64,000 bases of DNA, taken from positions 4,402,001 to 4,466,000 of the forward strand of contig NZ_CP025546.1 in NCBI RefSeq assembly GCF_003614435.1, given 5' to 3'. This DNA comes from Mycobacterium paragordonae. GTDB taxonomy: Bacteria > Actinomycetota > Actinomycetes > Mycobacteriales > Mycobacteriaceae. Position 1 is the stretch's first letter. Every line of letters starts with the position of its first letter. Shown here piece after piece: positions 59,930-64,000 of this stretch. A model generated the notes under the pieces. It saw nothing but the letters and a program-made list of their open reading frames with translations, was not told where the DNA came from and made no database searches. The position numbers and the translations under genes were made by a program.

Positions 59930-59940
59930 CCTTTCGGCGC

Positions 59941-60000
59941 CGAGATTGCCGTCACGGCTGCCGATCGCGCGGAATCACGACCCTCCGGGCAATCTCGACG
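59941..60000 (+). repeat. 60-bp hairpin element, copy 1
   Basis: 58 of 60 bases match 60084-60143. Ends CGAGATTGCC and GGCAATCTCG are exact inverted repeats, so the element can fold into a stem of 10 base pairs around a 37-base loop. Non-coding. Confidence 0.8.
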
Positions 60001-60083
60001 CGCCCGGGGGCTCAAGTGAACGGGCCGCCGCGGGTCGCGCGGGTCGCCTGGATCGCGCGGCCCGCTCGGGCCCCTCAGGCCGC

Positions 60084-60143
60084 CGAGATTGCCGCCACGG
60101 CTGCGGATCGCGCGGAATCACGACCCTCCGGGCAATCTCGACG
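60084..60143 (+). repeat. 60-bp hairpin element, copy 2
   Basis: Second copy of the element at 59941-60000, 143 bases further on and in the same orientation, with the same inverted ends. It lies directly before the uspC start region. Confidence 0.8.
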
Positions 60144-60181
60144 CACCAGGTGCCCAAATGACGCCGCGCCAGGGGGCCCAA

Positions 60182-61501
60182 GTGAGAAGTAAGCCCCGGT
60201 TCTCCACACTGTTCGCCCTGGCGCTGACCCTCATCGCGGCGTTGCTGCTGACGACGGCGATGCTGATGGGCCGCTCCGGGGACAATGGCAAGATCGTGGT
60301 GACGGTGCGACTGTGGGCCGAACCCATCGCGCGGGTCTATCAGGAGTCGTTCCAGGCATTCTCGCGCACGCACCCCGACATCGAGGTGCGCACCAACATG
60401 GTGGCGTTCTCGAACTACTTCGACACCCTGCGCACCGACGTGGCCGGCGGCAGCGCCGACGACATCTTCTGGGTGTCCAACGCCTACCTCGATGCGTACG
60501 CGGACAGCGGTCGCCTGATCAAGATCGACGGCCCCAACCAGGGATGGGACCCAGCGGTCACCGAGCAGTTCACCCGCAACGGCGTCCTGTGGGCGGTACC
60601 GCAACTCACCGATGCCGGGATCGCGCTGTTCTACAACGCCGACCTGCTGGCCGCGGCCGGTGTCGATCCGGCCGTGTTGGACACGCTGCGCTGGAGTCCG
60701 GGCAGCGACGACACGCTGCGCGCGCTGTTGACCCGGCTGACCGTTGACGTCGACGGACATCTGGCCGGCACAACGGGTTTCGAGCCCCGGCGGGTGCGCC
60801 AGTGGGGATACAACGCCGCCAACGACCCACAGGCGATCTATCTCAACTACATCGGCTCGGCCGGCGGAGTGTTCCAGCGCGGCAACGAATTCGCGTTCGA
60901 CAATCCCGAAGCGCTGCTGGCGTTCCGCTACCTCGTCGGCCTGATCAACACCGATCACGTCGCACCGCCGGCCTCCGACACCAACGACAACGGCGACTTC
61001 TCGCGCAACCAGTTTCTGGCCGGCAAGATGGCGCTCTTCCAGTCCGGGACCTACAGCCTGGCCGCCGTGGCACGCGACGCCACCTTCCATTGGGGGGTGG
61101 CAATGATGCCGATCGGGCCCAAGGGCCGCGTCAGCGTGACCAATGGCATTGCCGCAGCGGGCAATACGGCATCCAAGCACCCCGACGCGGTGCGTCAGGT
61201 GCTGGCCTGGATGGGCAGCAGCGAAGGCAATGCCTATCTGGGCCGCGAAGGCGCCGCCATCCCCGCGGTGCTCTCGGCGCAGCCCGGCTACTTCGCGTAT
61301 TGGAAGGCCAAGGGCGTGGACGTCGCGCCGTTCTTCTCGGTCATGGGCGGACCGCGGATCCCGGCTCCCGGCGGTGCCGGGTTCGCCGCCGGGAACGAGG
61401 CACTGCAACCCTACTTCGACGAAATGTTCCTGGGCCGCGGCGATATCGCGGCGACGCTGCAGCAGGCGCAGACCGCGGCCAACGCCGCCGCCTCCCGCTA
61501 G
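60182..61501 (+). CDS. uspC: Extracytoplasmic sugar-binding protein UspC
   Basis: A 439-aa protein from GTG at 60182, with AGGGGG 5 bases upstream; this gives almost the same length as Rv2318, whereas ATG at 60158 has no ribosome-binding site. The N-terminus (RSKPRFSTLFALALTLIAALLLTTAML) is a signal anchor. No Cys follows, so a lipobox is not visible. The mature part is a type-1 solute-binding fold (VTVRLWAEPIARVYQESF, GSADDIFWVSNAYLDAY, SGTYSLAAVARDATFHWGVAMMP). UspC of M. tuberculosis binds chitobiose or amino-sugar phosphates. The gap to uspB (257 bases) holds the duplicated hairpin. Confidence 0.9.
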   Translation: MRSKPRFSTLFALALTLIAALLLTTAMLMGRSGDNGKIVVTVRLWAEPIARVYQESFQAFSRTHPDIEVRTNMVAFSNYFDTLRTDVAGGSADDIFWVSNAYLDAYADSGRLIKIDGPNQGWDPAVTEQFTRNGVLWAVPQLTDAGIALFYNADLLAAAGVDPAVLDTLRWSPGSDDTLRALLTRLTVDVDGHLAGTTGFEPRRVRQWGYNAANDPQAIYLNYIGSAGGVFQRGNEFAFDNPEALLAFRYLVGLINTDHVAPPASDTNDNGDFSRNQFLAGKMALFQSGTYSLAAVARDATFHWGVAMMPIGPKGRVSVTNGIAAAGNTASKHPDAVRQVLAWMGSSEGNAYLGREGAAIPAVLSAQPGYFAYWKAKGVDVAPFFSVMGGPRIPAPGGAGFAAGNEALQPYFDEMFLGRGDIAATLQQAQTAANAAASR

Positions 61502-61540
61502 GTGGCGCGAGCCGCCAGGCTGAGGCTAGCGTCGATCCCG

Positions 61541-62275
61541 ATGAACAACGACCTACGCAAGGCCATCGCATCCGCCCCGATGTTCGGCGGACTGGACCCG
61601 GAGCACGTGGAGTTTCTGGCCGCGCAGAGCCGGCCCATCTTCCTGCCCGCCGGGCAGGTGCTGTTCCGCCGCGGAACACCGTCGACCGGGTTCTACATGG
61701 TGCGTGAGGGCCGGATGCAGCTTTCGGTGTCCAACTCCGAGGGCGTGATCAAAGTAGTCGAAATCTTGAGTCCAGGAAGCGCTTTCGGCCATGCGGTGAT
61801 GTTCCTGCACGAGCCGTACCCGGTCGACGCCACCGCTCTGGCCGACACCCAACTGCTCTTCGTCCCCGCCAGCGCCGTTGACCGGGTGCTGGACAGCGAT
61901 CCGGCGATGGCCCGCATCATGCTGGCCTCGATGGCACGCCGACTGCAGTCCAAAGTCCAGGACATCGCCATGCTGTCACTGCAGTCGGCCACCCAGCGGA
62001 TCATCGCCTACATGCTCGGCGCGGCGGGGGCCGGGTCCTACCACCTGGCCGGCGGAGCGGATTCGTCGACCGCCCCCGGGCACGACTCCGCCAGCGTCGA
62101 GCTGCCGGCGCTCAAGCAGGTGCTCGCCTCCCGGCTCGGAATGACACCGGAGACCTTCTCCCGGGCGATCCGCACCCTCTCGGCCGAAGGGCTGATCCAG
62201 GTGAACGGATCCGTCGTCGAAATCCCCGACGTCAGCGCCCTGGACGCACATGCGCGCAGCCAGTCGATTCTGTGA
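61541..62275 (+). CDS. Crp/Fnr-family regulator (candidate hcp activator)
   Basis: A 244-aa protein starting at MNNDLRKAI. Residues 10-120 form the cyclic-nucleotide-type beta barrel (FLPAGQVLFRRGTPSTGFYMVREGRMQL). The long helix and winged helix follow, with recognition helix MTPETFSRAIRTLSAEGLI; the E-T-x-S-R spacing is that of FNR, whose contacts read TTGAT half sites. It has no cysteine at all, so it cannot bind an FNR-type iron-sulfur cluster and may sense NO through heme, as Dnr does. No ribosome-binding site is clear; TAGCGT at about 61527 could be a -10 for a leaderless message. A matching DNA box lies directly after the gene. Confidence 0.82.
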   Translation: MNNDLRKAIASAPMFGGLDPEHVEFLAAQSRPIFLPAGQVLFRRGTPSTGFYMVREGRMQLSVSNSEGVIKVVEILSPGSAFGHAVMFLHEPYPVDATALADTQLLFVPASAVDRVLDSDPAMARIMLASMARRLQSKVQDIAMLSLQSATQRIIAYMLGAAGAGSYHLAGGADSSTAPGHDSASVELPALKQVLASRLGMTPETFSRAIRTLSAEGLIQVNGSVVEIPDVSALDAHARSQSIL

Positions 62276-62294
62276 CCGCTGACACAGCCACCGC

Positions 62295-62308
62295 TTGATC
62301 TAGATCAA
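62295..62308 (+). promoter_or_regulatory. FNR-type box upstream of hcp
   Basis: TTGATCTAGATCAA is a perfect copy of the FNR consensus (TTGAT-N4-ATCAA). If TAGCGT at 62331-62336 is the -10 element, the box centre falls at -41.5, the class II activator position. It is the only such site I noticed in this region. Confidence 0.75.
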
Positions 62309-62330
62309 ACCCCGCCTCGCCGCGTCTCCC

Positions 62331-62336
62331 TAGCGT
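62331..62336 (+). promoter_or_regulatory. Candidate -10 element of hcp
   Basis: TAGCGT fits the mycobacterial TAnnnT pattern and would place +1 near 62343, leaving a 30-base leader with GGAG before the ATG. It is tentative without transcript data. Confidence 0.4.
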
Positions 62337-62372
62337 GAGCTCATCAGCCGCTCACATCCACAGGAGACCCGC

Positions 62373-64000
62373 ATGTTCTGCTACCAGTGCGAACAGACCG
62401 ACCGCACCGATTCCCCTGATCGCCCCAACCTGTTGACCTTCGGCTGCGCCGCGAGCAAGGGCAACTGCGGAAAAGACGCCACCACCGCGGCGCTGCAGGA
62501 CGTGCTGGTCCACGTGAACCTCGGCATCGGTCAGTACGCGCAGAAGGCGCGCGAACTCGGCTCTCCTGACCCGCAGTTCGCCGCGCACGCCAGCTTCGAC
62601 CTGTTCACCACCCTGACCAACGTCAACTTCAACGCCACGCGGTTCATGTCGCTGATCGCCGAAGCCGCCCGCATGCGGGAGCAGGCAAAGCTGGCCTACG
62701 AGAACGCCGCCCGCACCGCCGGCGTGGAACCCGAAACCCTGTCCGGGGCGGCTCAATTCCTGCCGGCCACAACCATTTCCGAGGTGGTCGCGCAAGCCCT
62801 CGAGATCGGGGTCGACGCCGGACTGGACATCCTGGGTGCCGACGTGGTGGGCCTGCGTAACCTCAACCTCTACGGCCTCAAGGGTGTCTGCGCCTACGCC
62901 CACCACGCGCACGCGCTGGGCTATCGCAGCGACGAGACGGACGCCGGAATCGAAGCGAGCCTGGCGTTTCTGGCCGGTGGACCGTCGGACCCCGACGCGC
63001 TGCTGGCGCACGCCCTCGAGCTCGGTTCGTTGAATTACGCGGTGATGGCGATGCTGGACGAGGCGAACACCGGCAGCTTCGGCAGCCCGGTGCCCACTCC
63101 CGTGCGGGTCACCCCCGTCGTCGGCAAGGCGGTTCTGGTGTCCGGTCACGACCTGCACGACCTGGCAAGGATCCTGGAAGCCACCGAGGGAACCGGGATC
63201 AACGTCTATACCCACGGTGAACTACTGCCCGCCCACGGGTATCCCGAACTGCACAAGCACACCCACCTCATCGGCAACTACGGTGGCGCGTGGCAGGACC
63301 AGCAGCGCGACTTCACCGCCTTCCCCGGCCCCATCGTGATGACCTCCAACTGCCTCATCGAGCCGCGGCCGGCCTACCGCAACCGGATCTTCACCACCGG
63401 GCCGGTCGGCTGGCCCGGCATCCGCCACCTCGACACGGCTGAGCTTTCTCTGGTGATCAAGGCGGCACAGTCGCTGCCCGGCTTCACCACCGAGGTACCC
63501 GCCGAAACCGTCACCACCGGCTTCGGGCGCGATGCGGTGCTGTCGGTCGCCGACACGGTCATCCAAGCCGTGAAAGACGGTGCCATCAAACGTTTTCTGC
63601 TCATCGGAGGCTGCGACGGGGCCGCGCCGGGACGCAACTACTACACCGAGGTGGCCGACCATGCTCCCGATGACACCGTGCTGATGACGCTGGGCTGCAA
63701 CAAGTACCGCTTCAACAGCCACGAATTCGGTGACATCGGCGGCATCCCGCGGCTGCTGGACATCGGGCAGTGCAACGACAGCTACTCCGCGGTGCAGATC
63801 GCCCTGGCACTCGCCGACGCCTTCGACTGCGGCGTCAACGACCTGCCACTGAGCCTGTTCGTGTCGTGGTTCGAGCAGAAGGCCGCGGCGGTGCTGCTGA
63901 CACTGCTGTCGCTGGGAATCCGCAACATCCGGCTCGGCCCGACCCTGCCCGCGTTCCTCACCCCGGCCGTGGTGGGCATTCTCGTCGATAAGTTCGCACT
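62373..64000 (+). CDS. hcp: Hybrid cluster protein / hydroxylamine reductase (3' end beyond window)
   Basis: At least 542 codons, open to the right edge. GGAG lies 7 bases before the ATG. The N-terminal cluster ligands appear as CYQC...GCAASKGNC. Hybrid-cluster ligand regions follow: [62 protein letters not shown]. Hcp binds a [4Fe-2O-2S] cluster and reduces NO or hydroxylamine, protecting cells under anaerobic or nitrosative stress; it usually pairs with a reductase, Hcr, which is not visible before the edge. It is preceded by a Crp/Fnr regulator and a perfect FNR box, so induction by low oxygen or NO is likely. Confidence 0.92.
   Translation, partial: MFCYQCEQTDRTDSPDRPNLLTFGCAASKGNCGKDATTAALQDVLVHVNLGIGQYAQKARELGSPDPQFAAHASFDLFTTLTNVNFNATRFMSLIAEAARMREQAKLAYENAARTAGVEPETLSGAAQFLPATTISEVVAQALEIGVDAGLDILGADVVGLRNLNLYGLKGVCAYAHHAHALGYRSDETDAGIEASLAFLAGGPSDPDALLAHALELGSLNYAVMAMLDEANTGSFGSPVPTPVRVTPVVGKAVLVSGHDLHDLARILEATEGTGINVYTHGELLPAHGYPELHKHTHLIGNYGGAWQDQQRDFTAFPGPIVMTSNCLIEPRPAYRNRIFTTGPVGWPGIRHLDTAELSLVIKAAQSLPGFTTEVPAETVTTGFGRDAVLSVADTVIQAVKDGAIKRFLLIGGCDGAAPGRNYYTEVADHAPDDTVLMTLGCNKYRFNSHEFGDIGGIPRLLDIGQCNDSYSAVQIALALADAFDCGVNDLPLSLFVSWFEQKAAAVLLTLLSLGIRNIRLGPTLPAFLTPAVVGILVDKFA

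Noticed and set aside
60016..60192. A 58-codon GTG frame running through the second hairpin repeat into the uspC start
   Set aside because: It is formed by repeat sequence, has no homology, and is best explained as chance in high-GC DNA.

Overview
This window is high-GC DNA from a slow-growing, PE/PPE-rich mycobacterium (M. kansasii / M. marinum / M. gordonae type; the species cannot be fixed from sequence alone). The evidence is six PE_PGRS genes, two further PE genes, one giant PPE-MPTR gene, an MTB12-like antigen, a DesA3-type desaturase, and the gene order tldE-tldD / uspA-uspB-uspC, which I know from M. tuberculosis Rv2314c-Rv2318.

Layout. (1) 1-23.2 kb is a PE/PPE island. It holds a PPE-MPTR gene cut by the left edge, two tandemly duplicated PE_PGRS genes with a shared leader, a third PE_PGRS, an MTB12-like secreted protein facing a fourth PE_PGRS, a Sec-exported TNT-type NAD+ glycohydrolase, an asparagine synthetase and a fifth PE_PGRS. 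(2) 23-40 kb is a mosaic: a UvrA-like protein, an FAD amine/D-amino-acid dehydrogenase, a GreA-like factor, a molybdopterin oxidoreductase, a phosphotransferase, an LLM oxidoreductase, a divergent P450 / ABC1-kinase pair and a class III cyclase. At least four decayed gene fragments lie between them. (3) 40-43 kb carries an AbiEi/AbiEii (MenAT-like) toxin-antitoxin operon behind a long perfect-spaced dyad, then a PE_PGRS preceded by an overlapping 50-codon upstream ORF. (4) 45-47 kb carries two co-directional PE genes whose C-terminal parts are strikingly AT-rich and unlike PGRS; this is the best candidate here for something undescribed. (5) 47.2-48.9 kb is an IS481-family element with a 15-bp target duplication overlapping the 3' end of a tRNA-Met(CAU), plus the remnant of an older relative in tandem. 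(6) 49-61.5 kb is conserved core: desA3, a P-type ATPase, a carboxymuconolactone-decarboxylase-like protein, tldE/tldD and the uspABC sugar importer, with a duplicated 60-bp hairpin element between uspB and uspC. (7) 61.5-64 kb is a Crp/Fnr regulator and a hybrid cluster protein gene (hcp, cut by the right edge) separated by a perfect FNR-type box, which looks like a nitrosative/anaerobic response unit.

Starts were chosen by ribosome-binding site and family N-terminus and often differ from the longest open frame. No database search was run; identities come from motif recognition.
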